From an uncultured Prevotellaceae bacterium (GTDB lineage Bacteria; Bacteroidota; Bacteroidia; Bacteroidales; Bacteroidaceae), in NCBI GenBank assembly GCA_900315105.1, contig OMXX01000012.1, forward strand, positions 53,415 through 117,414: 64,000 bases of DNA, read 5' to 3'. The notes under the pieces are model-generated. The model saw only the letters and a list, made by a program, of their open reading frames with translations. It was not told where the DNA came from and made no database searches. Below, one piece after another: positions 45,259-54,096 of this stretch. Position numbers and translations under genes: made by a program. How positions within the stretch are numbered: position 1 is the stretch's first letter; every line of letters begins with the position of its first letter.

Positions 45259-46893
45259 ATGTCAATCAGATCAAACTCATTACCACAGAGAGGTGACCTG
45301 GCTCCAGAATTACAGGGCATCCTCCGACGCAATGGTATGCAGGCGCACATCATTCGTCAGGGGGATGGTCTCCTGCTGGCAGTACAAGGGCACGACTCGC
45401 CTCTTCTCACCTACCCTGTCTCGCCACATCAGGTAAAAGCCCTGACGGACTGGGGTACCAACCATGCCAACAAGACGGCATATAACACCTTTGCTGCTCT
45501 TGTCGGCAAGGATTTCTACATGCCAAGGGACTTTGTACATGCACGAAATGCCAACGGACGTGTAGCTATGGGACTTCACGGTTATCGTATAGGCGTTGGT
45601 GAGTATGGCAGAATGCCATGGGACAGACGAGGCATCCATCCTGTTATAGACCCCTATCACGGTCGTTTCCTTGGCTGGACACCGCGTCAGCAGGAGGGAT
45701 TCCACATGCGACGAGTGGGCGGTGCAATGTTCATGCAGGGAGCACCAATCGTTCCAGAGCGTCCTGACAGACGCATGAAGCCAGGTGAACTGCAGAATGG
45801 CGGTTATGGCTTCTACTATAAGGGACGGCAGGATGTAGCACAGCCACAGCAGGATGTCCTACAGGACCTCAAAGCAGTCATCACACCAGTAGAAACACGT
45901 CCACGGCCACAGGAACCAGCAAAGCCATACAAAGAACTCATCACATCCAATGTCTATTTCAGCAACGAGAAATGGCAGGAATGCCTGTCAAGCCACGGCA
46001 TCGTCATTGATACAGATAAGAAGACGCTGACCATCCAGTCATCTGCAGCAAGCCAGGACTTCGTCTATGACCTGACAGATGAAGAGGTCAGAAAACTCAC
46101 AAACAACTCCATCAAGGACGTTCCGGTACAGTCACGTCTGGATATTATCAACAATGTCATAAAGAATGACTTTGCGGACAGGATTACCATGGAAATGCTC
46201 AATACGAGGGAACAGATAGGTATCAAGCTCCATCCATCCGTCGATCAGGAGATGAACCAGCGTCAGCAAGCCATGGAACAGGCTTCTGTTCCTATCGTAT
46301 CAGACAGTCAGCAGGTCACCAAGGAAGGCGAAGACCGCAGTGTCGCACATGTTGACGGACAGTCACTCTATGAGATAAACGAGAACAAGGGATGGTTCCG
46401 TGAAGGGAGACACGGCCGTGAAGTCAGTGTTGACGACATCAGGGTAGAGCCAGTCAGGAACGAAAAGGGAGAACTGCAGAAGGATGCCAAGGGCAATAGC
46501 CTCTATCGGATGACAGCCGTCATCAACGGTGAAAGCATCAGCCACGAGATAACCCAGAAGCAGTATGACAAGTTCATGGCTATCGATGACTACCATCGCA
46601 TGAAGCTATTCTCCCATATCTTCCATGAGGTAGATATGAAGAACATACCAGGCGCACCTAATATAGGAGCCAAGATAGGAGGAGCATTACTTGCTGGATT
46701 AGCAGTCATGGGTGAGCTGGGACGAGGCCATAGCGGTCCTTCCGTCTTCGTTGAACATCACCATGGTCACGAGCCACGCCCTCATGTCTATTTCAAGGAC
46801 GGTGTCGACTCCCCGCAGGAACTTGCAGCACGTGCCTTCGATGCTGGTCTCAACGCAGGAGAACACGGTGTAGGTCTTGGACATAGCAGATAA
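45259..46893 (+). CDS. 544-aa ICE backbone protein of unknown function
   Basis: The start ATG 45259 is chosen over the upstream GTG 45181, which lies inside the previous gene. The N-terminal 170 residues are basic and aromatic-rich (Gly-Trp-Thr-Pro-Arg-Gln). A linker follows, then a central domain around 215-330, and a C-terminal part with a Gly-rich hydrophobic stretch near 475-495 and a His-rich segment. Related proteins seem to be common in Bacteroidales ICEs beside primase genes. No catalytic motif found. Confidence 0.65.
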   Translation: MSIRSNSLPQRGDLAPELQGILRRNGMQAHIIRQGDGLLLAVQGHDSPLLTYPVSPHQVKALTDWGTNHANKTAYNTFAALVGKDFYMPRDFVHARNANGRVAMGLHGYRIGVGEYGRMPWDRRGIHPVIDPYHGRFLGWTPRQQEGFHMRRVGGAMFMQGAPIVPERPDRRMKPGELQNGGYGFYYKGRQDVAQPQQDVLQDLKAVITPVETRPRPQEPAKPYKELITSNVYFSNEKWQECLSSHGIVIDTDKKTLTIQSSAASQDFVYDLTDEEVRKLTNNSIKDVPVQSRLDIINNVIKNDFADRITMEMLNTREQIGIKLHPSVDQEMNQRQQAMEQASVPIVSDSQQVTKEGEDRSVAHVDGQSLYEINENKGWFREGRHGREVSVDDIRVEPVRNEKGELQKDAKGNSLYRMTAVINGESISHEITQKQYDKFMAIDDYHRMKLFSHIFHEVDMKNIPGAPNIGAKIGGALLAGLAVMGELGRGHSGPSVFVEHHHGHEPRPHVYFKDGVDSPQELAARAFDAGLNAGEHGVGLGHSR

Positions 46894-46920
46894 ACACCAA
46901 TACAGAGTTACCACAGACTT

Positions 46921-48360
46921 ATGAGCGACCTATCCTACGACGACTTCAAGAACCGACTCAGCATACAGGAGGTCTTGATAGATGCAGGCTATACGCATTA
47001 CAGGCGTGACGGCTTGCGCTATCCCTCGTATGTACGACTGGACAGCAACGGTCATAAAATTCCGGGGGACAAGTTCCTTGTTACGGCTAATGGGCTCTGT
47101 TGCTTCAAGCCTCCAGTTATCAGGAATTACAATGTCATCAGCTTTATCAAGGAGCATCCTGACCTGTTTTCCGACTACACTCCTGGGATGGACAAAGACA
47201 GACTTGTCAACCTTGTCTGCAACCGTCTCCTCAACGAGCCTGTTGATGTAAGGGAATCCAAGATCATAAATATGAAGCAGGACAAACAGACGTTTGACAT
47301 AGGTGATTACACGCTGACGCAGTTCAGGGGAGGAACTGACGGCAATTTCCGCATGTTCTATCCCTACTTTGCCCAACGGGGCATTGACCTTCCGACCCAG
47401 ACAGCCTTCAGGAATGGTTTTGTCATAGCCTCCATTCATGGAAACAATGGGAAGACCTATTCCAACCTCTCCTTCCCTATGCGAATACCCGATAAGGAAG
47501 GAATCGTCGGACTGGAACAGAGAGGCTTGAAGATGAATGACGGCACATCATACAAAGGCATGGCACGAGGCAGTAATGCCAGTGAAGGCATGTGGATATC
47601 AAGTCCCAATAACACCAGGCTCAGTGATACCAAACATGTCTTTGTATTCGAGAGCGGCTATGATGCCATGGCATTTTTCCAGTTACATACAGGCAAGGAC
47701 AGCCAGCACGATAATACCGTCAAGGAGGATCTTAAGTCGGCTGTCTATGTCTCTACAGGAGGCAGTCCCTCCTATGGTCAGATGAGCGGACTCATCAAGA
47801 GCGCACCAAACGCCACTTTCCATCTGGGATTTGACAATGACATAGCAGGAAGGCAGTTTGTAATGAATTTCAGGGACATAGCCTATAAGTCCAGTCCCGT
47901 TCATCCCGATAACGTTTCGGCGGAGATGAGACCGTTCATTGAGACATTCAAGGGAATCATCGAATCCACAGACATGCTCTGTCAGATCAACGATGAGCGT
48001 TATGATGCACTTCCAAAAGACCTCAAAACCCTGTATGTCAGGTATGACACAGCAAGAGAAGAAGCCTTGGAAGCCAAGCGATCCCCATTTCTTTGTAAAG
48101 AAGACAAGGAAGAAGCATTGGATAAGATGCACGATGCCTTTGTGAACTTCAGGACGGCCCTCTTGGATAAGCTGAATGTCAGGGAAGGACAATATCTGGG
48201 AGGAGTCAGGATTGTCAGAGAGGAACCGTCAGAAGGATATAAAGACTTCAATGATGAACTGCTTGGCAGGAATGGTCATCCCCTTGTAGGTCAGACCGTC
48301 AGGAAGACACACGAGGTTGAGGAAAACGAGAACGAGACACATCACGGATTCAGGAGATAA
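46921..48360 (+). CDS. Toprim-domain primase-like protein
   Basis: A toprim fold lies in residues about 230-340: the catalytic Glu in Val-Phe-Val-Phe-Glu-Ser-Gly-Tyr-Asp near 244 and the Asp-x-Asp of Gly-Phe-Asp-Asn-Asp-Ile-Ala-Gly near 305. The N-terminus (about 1-110) looks like the DUF3991-type primase-associated part. It fits TraP-like primases of ICEs, which prime the complementary strand after DNA entry. No zinc-ribbon of DnaG type is visible. It starts 27 nt after the previous gene. Confidence 0.78.
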   Translation: MSDLSYDDFKNRLSIQEVLIDAGYTHYRRDGLRYPSYVRLDSNGHKIPGDKFLVTANGLCCFKPPVIRNYNVISFIKEHPDLFSDYTPGMDKDRLVNLVCNRLLNEPVDVRESKIINMKQDKQTFDIGDYTLTQFRGGTDGNFRMFYPYFAQRGIDLPTQTAFRNGFVIASIHGNNGKTYSNLSFPMRIPDKEGIVGLEQRGLKMNDGTSYKGMARGSNASEGMWISSPNNTRLSDTKHVFVFESGYDAMAFFQLHTGKDSQHDNTVKEDLKSAVYVSTGGSPSYGQMSGLIKSAPNATFHLGFDNDIAGRQFVMNFRDIAYKSSPVHPDNVSAEMRPFIETFKGIIESTDMLCQINDERYDALPKDLKTLYVRYDTAREEALEAKRSPFLCKEDKEEALDKMHDAFVNFRTALLDKLNVREGQYLGGVRIVREEPSEGYKDFNDELLGRNGHPLVGQTVRKTHEVEENENETHHGFRR

Positions 48361-48364
48361 CGCT

Positions 48365-48856
48365 ATGCAACCACAAATCAGACGTTTCAATACCATTACT
48401 CTGCGTCCGCACTGGGGACAGTATGTAATATCACAAGGCTTCATGATCCTTGCCACCCTTATACTGTTGATTGTAGCAGGTCATGACACAATAACGTACA
48501 AGGCACCTTTCCTGATACTCGGCGGTTTCACAGGCTCACTTGTCCTGTACAGGTGTCTGTATCTGAGTATGCTAAGATTCATCATTACAGGCGAGCAACT
48601 TATAGTCCAGCATGGTGTACTCAACAGGACAAGCGACTATATAGAACTGTACCGTATCGTCGATTTCTGTGAAAGCAGGAACATCCTCGAACAGATGTTT
48701 GGAATCAAGACCGTCAGCATCTATAGTGGTGACAGGACTAATCCGAGGCTGGACATCTATGGTATCAGGGAACGTACAGATGTGGTTTCCATGATCCGTG
48801 AACGTGTAGAATACAACAAACGAAGCAAAGGAGTCTATGAAATCACCAACCGCTAA
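48365..48856 (+). CDS. Membrane protein with bacterial PH (bPH2) domain
   Basis: ATG 48365 is preferred over 48317, which lies in the primase gene. Two membrane segments (residues about 23-40 and 45-65) are followed by a PH-like domain with Val-Gln-His-Gly-Val-Leu and Ile-Glu-Leu-Tyr-Arg-Ile-Val-Asp, typical of YdbS/YdbT-type proteins. It overlaps the next gene by 20 nt. A membrane-scaffold role in transfer is likely but unproven. Confidence 0.75.
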   Translation: MQPQIRRFNTITLRPHWGQYVISQGFMILATLILLIVAGHDTITYKAPFLILGGFTGSLVLYRCLYLSMLRFIITGEQLIVQHGVLNRTSDYIELYRIVDFCESRNILEQMFGIKTVSIYSGDRTNPRLDIYGIRERTDVVSMIRERVEYNKRSKGVYEITNR

Positions 48857-49589
48857 CAGTCAGGTACAATACTTCAACGGCTTGGGATGCCAAGGTAGCC
48901 GTTGGACGAAGATCATTGCCACAACCCTTTCCCTTTTCCTCTTTGCAGGAAACGTGAAAGCACAGATAGCGTCAAGCAATCCCCTGGAGTATGTGGCACT
49001 GGCAGAAGGCAACGAGCTTATCAACGGACAGATCACGAGCCAGATAGAAGACCAGCAGAAGACGGCACTTTTCCAGAACACCATCGCGGCAGAGTTCACC
49101 AAGATACACGAGTGGGAGCGCAAGTACAACTCCTATCTGAAGACGGCAGAAGGCTATGCTTCAACGCTGAAGGCAAGTACCTCCCTCTATGACGATGGTG
49201 TAAGGATCTTCCTCAGCCTCTGCAATCTCAGGAAAGCCATTGAAAAGAACCCGCAAGGCATAGTCGCGACAGCCAGTCTGAACAACCTGTATATCGAGAC
49301 AGCCACAGAACTCCTCACCGTCTATACGACGTTAAGGGATGCCATAGCCAAGGGCGGAAGTGAGAATATGCTCACAGGGGCAGAACGGAGCAAGACCCTC
49401 TGGGCACTCAATGACAGGTTGGAATCGTTCAACAAGAAGCTCACCAGGCTCAGCCTCAGTATCAGATACTATACAATGTCCGATATGTGGCATAATGTCA
49501 CCGCAGGAATGCTTGACCGCAGTAATGGCGAGATAGCGCATCAGGCTATGGGCAGATGGCGGCGATGTGCAAGTGCTGTAGCCCCATAA
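48837..49589 (+). CDS. Exported helical protein with C-terminal RWR motif
   Basis: An N-terminal signal with a long n-region (hydrophobic core about 24-40, cleavage near Val-Lys-Ala-Gln) is followed by 200 helical residues. The C-terminus has Met-Gly-Arg-Trp-Arg-Arg. The region before it (Tyr-Thr-Met-Ser-Asp-Met-Trp) matches the next gene's Tyr-Thr-Ser-Leu-Ala-Asp-Val-Trp, so these two are paralogues. It resembles the TraI-like exported proteins at 2689 and 3424. Probably a periplasmic or surface part of the transfer machine. Confidence 0.7.
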   Translation: MKSPTANSQVQYFNGLGCQGSRWTKIIATTLSLFLFAGNVKAQIASSNPLEYVALAEGNELINGQITSQIEDQQKTALFQNTIAAEFTKIHEWERKYNSYLKTAEGYASTLKASTSLYDDGVRIFLSLCNLRKAIEKNPQGIVATASLNNLYIETATELLTVYTTLRDAIAKGGSENMLTGAERSKTLWALNDRLESFNKKLTRLSLSIRYYTMSDMWHNVTAGMLDRSNGEIAHQAMGRWRRCASAVAP

Positions 49590-49601
49590 ACCAGAAATAA
49601 C

Positions 49602-50288
49602 ATGAAGCATATTCTCCTCACATTAACCCTTTTTCTCTTATTTCCCTTCTGTAAACAAGGATTCCTTCATGCCCAGGGGCAGGATCCTGTGCTTGCAGGA
49701 ATGATAATGGCGTACACAGACAAGGCAAAGAAGGAACTGAAGCAGCAGGAAGCCATGATGCTTATGGAAACCACAGGTCATATATGGATCAAGGATGAGG
49801 TAGAGGGTACTACCAGCCTTCAGAAGGAGTTCAATAGCTATCTGGACCAGTTCCATAGCATCATAGCCTATGCTGCACAGGTTTATGGCTTCTATCATGA
49901 GATAGACAAGATGACAGACAACCTTGGTTCGTTCTCAGATCAGCTTAGTGCCCATCCAGGCAATGCCTTGGCAGTGGCACTCTCCTCCAACAGGAACAAG
50001 ATATACCGGGATATCATCATGAACAGTCTGGACATTGTCAATGATGTCAGGCAAGTGTGCCTCTCCGACAGCAAGATGACGGAGAAGGAACGCATCGAGG
50101 TCATCCTTGGCATCAGGCCGAAGCTCAGGCTGATGAACCAGGAACTCAGGCGATTGACCATAGCCGTCAAATACACCTCACTTGCAGACGTATGGGCAGA
50201 GATAGACTACAATGCACGTGAAGGAGCAGACAAAATGTCCGTAACACGTAAATGCATGGAACGATGGAAACGTAACGGCAGGAGATAA
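49602..50288 (+). CDS. Exported helical protein, paralogue of the previous gene
   Basis: The signal peptide has a Lys-His n-region and cleavage near His-Ala-Gln-Gly. The rest is helical and ends in Met-Glu-Arg-Trp-Lys-Arg. The Tyr-Thr-Ser-Leu-Ala-Asp-Val-Trp block near residue 192 is shared with the previous protein. It begins 12 nt after it. Likely the same kind of VirB5-like or TraI-like component. Confidence 0.7.
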   Translation: MKHILLTLTLFLLFPFCKQGFLHAQGQDPVLAGMIMAYTDKAKKELKQQEAMMLMETTGHIWIKDEVEGTTSLQKEFNSYLDQFHSIIAYAAQVYGFYHEIDKMTDNLGSFSDQLSAHPGNALAVALSSNRNKIYRDIIMNSLDIVNDVRQVCLSDSKMTEKERIEVILGIRPKLRLMNQELRRLTIAVKYTSLADVWAEIDYNAREGADKMSVTRKCMERWKRNGRR

Positions 50289-50327
50289 CGAATAGCAAAC
50301 AGAATATCAACACTAAAAGTCAAAGGA

Positions 50328-50996
50328 ATGGGTTGGGCTTCATTTTTGAAATCATCACTAAGGCTGGGTGGCAGTGCCACACAGGCTACCATAGGTTCGG
50401 CAGGTAAGGCAATCATACATCCAGCAACCACAATACGCAACCTCGGTACAGCGACAAAGGCTGCTGTCGTAGGAGGTGGTGCAGCATACGTAGGATGGCA
50501 GAAACTCACTACGGATCAGAGCGTCGTAGGCATCGTCAGCGACGCAGTCATTGGCGAGAAGGCGACGGAGAAGGTCAGTGAAACCATTGGGGGAGTTGCC
50601 GACGGAGTCAATGATCTGAAGGATTCAGTAGGACACCTCTCAGACAATGTAAGCAATGCCTTCAGCAATGCAGACAGCAAATGGAGCGGTATGGGTAATT
50701 TCCTCAAAGGGATCTTCTCAGGCAACGGTGGGGATATGTTCGGCAACTTCTTCAGCAACCTTGGACATGGCAATGTCTCAGGACTCAGCCTTGTCGGACT
50801 TGTCGTCAGTGCCCTACTCGTCTTCGGACGCTTCGGCTGGCTCGGCAAGATAGCCGGAGCAGTACTCGGAATGATGATGATAGGCAACAATGCCAACATG
50901 AACCAAGTACAGGGAAGCAGAAAGGACACACAGTCACAACTGGCACAGGCAGCACCAGAACAGGGTCAAAGCAACGGTGGAGGTATGCGACGATAA
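50328..50996 (+). CDS. Gly/Ala-rich hydrophobic ICE protein, 222 aa
   Basis: The sequence is low in complexity, with Gly-Gly-Gly-Ala-Ala near residue 48, an amphipathic middle, and a hydrophobic segment at about 155-190 that could span the membrane. There is no signal peptide. The tail is Gln/Gly-rich and ends Gly-Gly-Gly-Met-Arg-Arg. It may be membrane-associated. Family unknown; place in the operon is the only functional clue. Confidence 0.6.
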   Translation: MGWASFLKSSLRLGGSATQATIGSAGKAIIHPATTIRNLGTATKAAVVGGGAAYVGWQKLTTDQSVVGIVSDAVIGEKATEKVSETIGGVADGVNDLKDSVGHLSDNVSNAFSNADSKWSGMGNFLKGIFSGNGGDMFGNFFSNLGHGNVSGLSLVGLVVSALLVFGRFGWLGKIAGAVLGMMMIGNNANMNQVQGSRKDTQSQLAQAAPEQGQSNGGGMRR

Positions 50997-51023
50997 AATA
51001 TTAAACATCAATCATATAGTAAT

Positions 51024-52156
51024 ATGCAGTTCACGCAAGAGATGATGCTTCATTCAGACAGCGGCTACTGTATGCCGTTCGAGGAGCGAGACAAAGACGT
51101 TGAGATGACCTTGGGCTATGGAAAGCAGAGGCATCCAAAGACAAATGAGACTTTTTTCCATCACGGAACAGACTTCAAGGCACCGCACTATATGCTTTCA
51201 GCCATATCTACGGGAAAGGTCACTGGCATGGGAAACGATTCCGTTCATGGTATCTACCAGATTATCCGATATGGAGATTACGAGGTGAACTACGGACACC
51301 TCAGTAATGTCTTCGTAAATTACGGACAGTCGGTAAAGGCTGGCCAGATAGTAGCTGTAACCGCCAACCTTCTTCATATTGAAGTCAGATACAAGGGACA
51401 GGAACTTAATCCTCTGGAGTTCCTTACGATGCTATATGGTAATCTCAAAGCAGTAGAGAAGCAGGGAAAGGTCGGTATGCCTGAGTTCGTAACCATTGAC
51501 ATGGACGTACATACCATCTATGACAAAGACCAGGATGAAATAGAAGACCTTATGATGCGGTTCCTTCCAACATACCTCTCAGATATGCAGGAAGGTCTGT
51601 ACCTTGTTCCAGAGCATACGGAACAGGCATTGAGGAATATCTTCACTATGTCAGCCATGAAGAATTACTTCTACGAGACATTGCCAAGCATGGCAAATCC
51701 CCTGGGTATGACATCCAGAAGCCTACCATTGGCTGAGAAGGTACAGAACCTCCTCATTGGTGACTTCCTCAACTATCTGGCTTTACGTCATCAGATATTC
51801 CTTTCATCCATGAGTGCCATCGAAAAAAAAAAGCACATGACAGGGCTATAGCCAGTAGCGGACTCATAGATCCTCTTGCGGAACTGGACTTCGACATTCA
51901 AAGCTTCGACATATCGAGGATAGTCAGCGTCTATCCAGACCGTTCCGGCATCAGATGGTGGACGAAGGCATGGTTCAATAATTCAGAGAAAGGAGAAGCG
52001 GCAATAGAGATAGACAGGCAACTGGCCATCAAATTCATCAACGATAACATAGAAAAGGATGACTGGCTTGAAGAATACTTTCCCAAGCAGATGGAAGTCT
52101 ATCATAATGCAATAGAACAGACAAGAGAACAGATTCTAAGCCAGCTTAACATCTAG
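51024..52156 (+). CDS. Degenerate M23-domain protein, possible programmed -1 frameshift
   Basis: The zero frame (51024-51851, 275 aa) has an M23-like domain in residues about 20-135: His-His-Gly-Thr-Asp near 47-51 is kept, but the final His-x-His reads Leu-Leu-His, so one zinc ligand is lost. At A AAA AAG (51827-51833) a -1 shift leads into a frame open to the stop at 52154-52156, giving 377 aa with a soluble acidic C-terminal domain (Ala-His-Asp-Arg-Ala-Ile-Ala onward). Without the shift the protein ends after eight more codons... or a one-base indel in the A10 run has broken the gene. Confidence 0.65.
51827..51833 (+). promoter_or_regulatory. dnaX-type slippery heptamer A AAA AAG
   Basis: The heptamer is in the correct phase for tandem -1 slippage (codons AAA then AAG) at the end of a ten-A tract (51823-51832). 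The -1 frame stays open for 107 codons. A short palindrome GGCTATAGCC follows about 10 nt downstream, but no strong stimulatory hairpin was found. Confidence 0.5.
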
Positions 52157-52215
52157 TCAAGTTGATAAATCTATCTCTAAAACATTATTTACAAATATAA
52201 ATTACTACTTAAAGC

Positions 52216-53595
52216 ATGAGTGTAACCGACAGAGATAAGATATTCAATGATAAGGTGATACCAATTATGGACAAAGTTCGGGATGACCTGAATAACAAGA
52301 GAGCTGATGAACTCAGGAAACACAGCACCTCTTTTCCTGGTTTACTTATAGGTTCTGCTGGTCCTGATGGTGGAATGGCTGCTATGGATTCCTATCAAGA
52401 CAGCCTCAAGATTACAGGAAAATGGAACTCCAAGACCACGGAAGACTATATCGCCATGGTGAAGGACGAACTCAGGAAACAGCATATCACTGTTGACGCC
52501 TCCATGGAGAAAAAGATGATCGACAAGATGGTTAAGGATGTTGTCCCGAAATCATCAGCCGAATACATCATCAGGAAAGCAGCCCAAAGCAGTATCTTCT
52601 ATATCTCAAAGGAAGTAGGCAACTCTCCTGTTGACAAACACATAAATGCAGAAGCAGAGAAACTGTACAAGCCTTCTGCCTTTGAAAAGAATGCTGGCAT
52701 TGTCCTTGGTTCAACAGCAGACCTGCTCTCTATGGGAGGCATTGGCGGAGGATTCAAGACCGCAGCAACATGGGTCGGAGGAGACTTGCTAGCCAGCAAG
52801 GTCATTGACAGAACTGGTATTCCGTCTGTCATAGCCCCAGGGTATGAGGATGAGTACCGCAAGCTACAGGCACAAAACAAGTCAGACTGTCAAAAGGAAA
52901 AAGCAGGGAAAAAGCAAGAGACAAAGGATTACGGACGTGTTCAGGAAACGAAGGACTCCCCTACTCCACATTCAGAAGCCCCTCAACAGCAGAATCCAGA
53001 AAAGACAAATTCTAATGGATGGACTGGATTGCTAACGTCATTTGGCCTTAACGGACTTGGAGACATCACACATAACCTTGGCTATGTACTGGCAATGCTA
53101 CCTGACATGCTCGTAGGGGTGTTCACAGGCAAGACAAAGAACCTGAAAATAGAGGACAACATGCTTCCCCTGGCGAGTATCGTTGCAGGAATGTTCGTAA
53201 AGAATCCGATATTGAAGATGGTTCTCATGGGCACAGGCGGCTTGAATCTCTTGAACAAGGCAGGTCATGAGGCAATAGACATCCAGAGGGATAAGAACAT
53301 GACCTATGCCCATGTAGGAAAAAGCAATTACCGCATCTATCCTGACGAACCGCTCAATGAAAGGATCAGCAATCCCCAGATCAAGGGCAACTGCCTCGTT
53401 GCAAACATAGACAGGGTTCTATGTACGATAGCATTGCCGGACACCGTCGTTGAAGCCTACAATCAGGGTGCATTACCAATGAACACACTGGCTAATGCCG
53501 TTCTGGCAAAGAATGACCAGATGAGACAGATCGCGCAGCAGAACTATGAGCAGAACAGGCAGCAGTCAGTCTATGCGCCACATGCCCAGCGATAA
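52216..53595 (+). CDS. 459-aa ICE hypothetical protein with hydrophobic core segments
   Basis: Residues about 1-150 are charged and helical. A Gly-rich hydrophobic segment (about 170-200: Gly-Gly-Ile-Gly-Gly-Gly) and another (about 285-350) may associate with membrane. A polar low-complexity linker separates them. The C-terminal domain has Ala-Asn-Ile-Asp-Arg-Val-Leu and ends in a Gln-rich helix. No family recognised. It follows the M23-like gene by 59 nt. Confidence 0.6.
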   Translation: MSVTDRDKIFNDKVIPIMDKVRDDLNNKRADELRKHSTSFPGLLIGSAGPDGGMAAMDSYQDSLKITGKWNSKTTEDYIAMVKDELRKQHITVDASMEKKMIDKMVKDVVPKSSAEYIIRKAAQSSIFYISKEVGNSPVDKHINAEAEKLYKPSAFEKNAGIVLGSTADLLSMGGIGGGFKTAATWVGGDLLASKVIDRTGIPSVIAPGYEDEYRKLQAQNKSDCQKEKAGKKQETKDYGRVQETKDSPTPHSEAPQQQNPEKTNSNGWTGLLTSFGLNGLGDITHNLGYVLAMLPDMLVGVFTGKTKNLKIEDNMLPLASIVAGMFVKNPILKMVLMGTGGLNLLNKAGHEAIDIQRDKNMTYAHVGKSNYRIYPDEPLNERISNPQIKGNCLVANIDRVLCTIALPDTVVEAYNQGALPMNTLANAVLAKNDQMRQIAQQNYEQNRQQSVYAPHAQR

Positions 53596-53635
53596 TCACT
53601 TACATATTCATGATAATGTATAAATCATCAACATC

Positions 53636-54076
53636 ATGAAAAGATACTGGTACAAGTTCCGTGTCAAGTACGGAAAGGAACTAGGCACAGGAAATAAGAA
53701 AAAGGTCAGCGAGGAATACCTTGTCGATGCAGAAAGCTTCACGGAAACGGAGAAACGGGCAAACAAGGCTGCAACAGAACTTATCGGGACGCGGGATTTT
53801 GACATAACGGCCATATCCCGTGAACCCATCACGGAAATTCTCCGGGATGATGAGGACGAAGACAATCAGTGGTACAAAGCCGTCGTTGCCCTCTTCAGTA
53901 TGGATGAAGAGTCTGGAACCAGGAAATCATCGCCACAGACAATGTATGTCAATGCCTCAGACATCAATAATGCAGCCAATATACTGACAGACCGTATGGC
54001 AGACAGCAATACTGACTGGGAGATCAAGTCGATAGCAGAGACAAAAGTCCTCGCAGTCCTAAACTACAAGGCATAA
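53636..54076 (+). CDS. DUF4494-family protein
   Basis: The 146-aa protein fits DUF4494: an aromatic start (Tyr-Trp-Tyr-Lys-Phe-Arg-Val-Lys-Tyr), then [16 protein letters not shown] near residue 25-40, and a beta-rich C-terminus. The family is common in Bacteroidota mobile elements and has no known function. Nothing catalytic is visible. Confidence 0.72.
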   Translation: MKRYWYKFRVKYGKELGTGNKKKVSEEYLVDAESFTETEKRANKAATELIGTRDFDITAISREPITEILRDDEDEDNQWYKAVVALFSMDEESGTRKSSPQTMYVNASDINNAANILTDRMADSNTDWEIKSIAETKVLAVLNYKA

Positions 54077-54096
54077 ACCACAAATTCAGAATAGCA

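Noticed and set aside
51823..51832. The ten-A run as proof of a sequencing error
   Set aside because: An error is possible, but the heptamer phase fits programmed slippage exactly, so both explanations are kept open.
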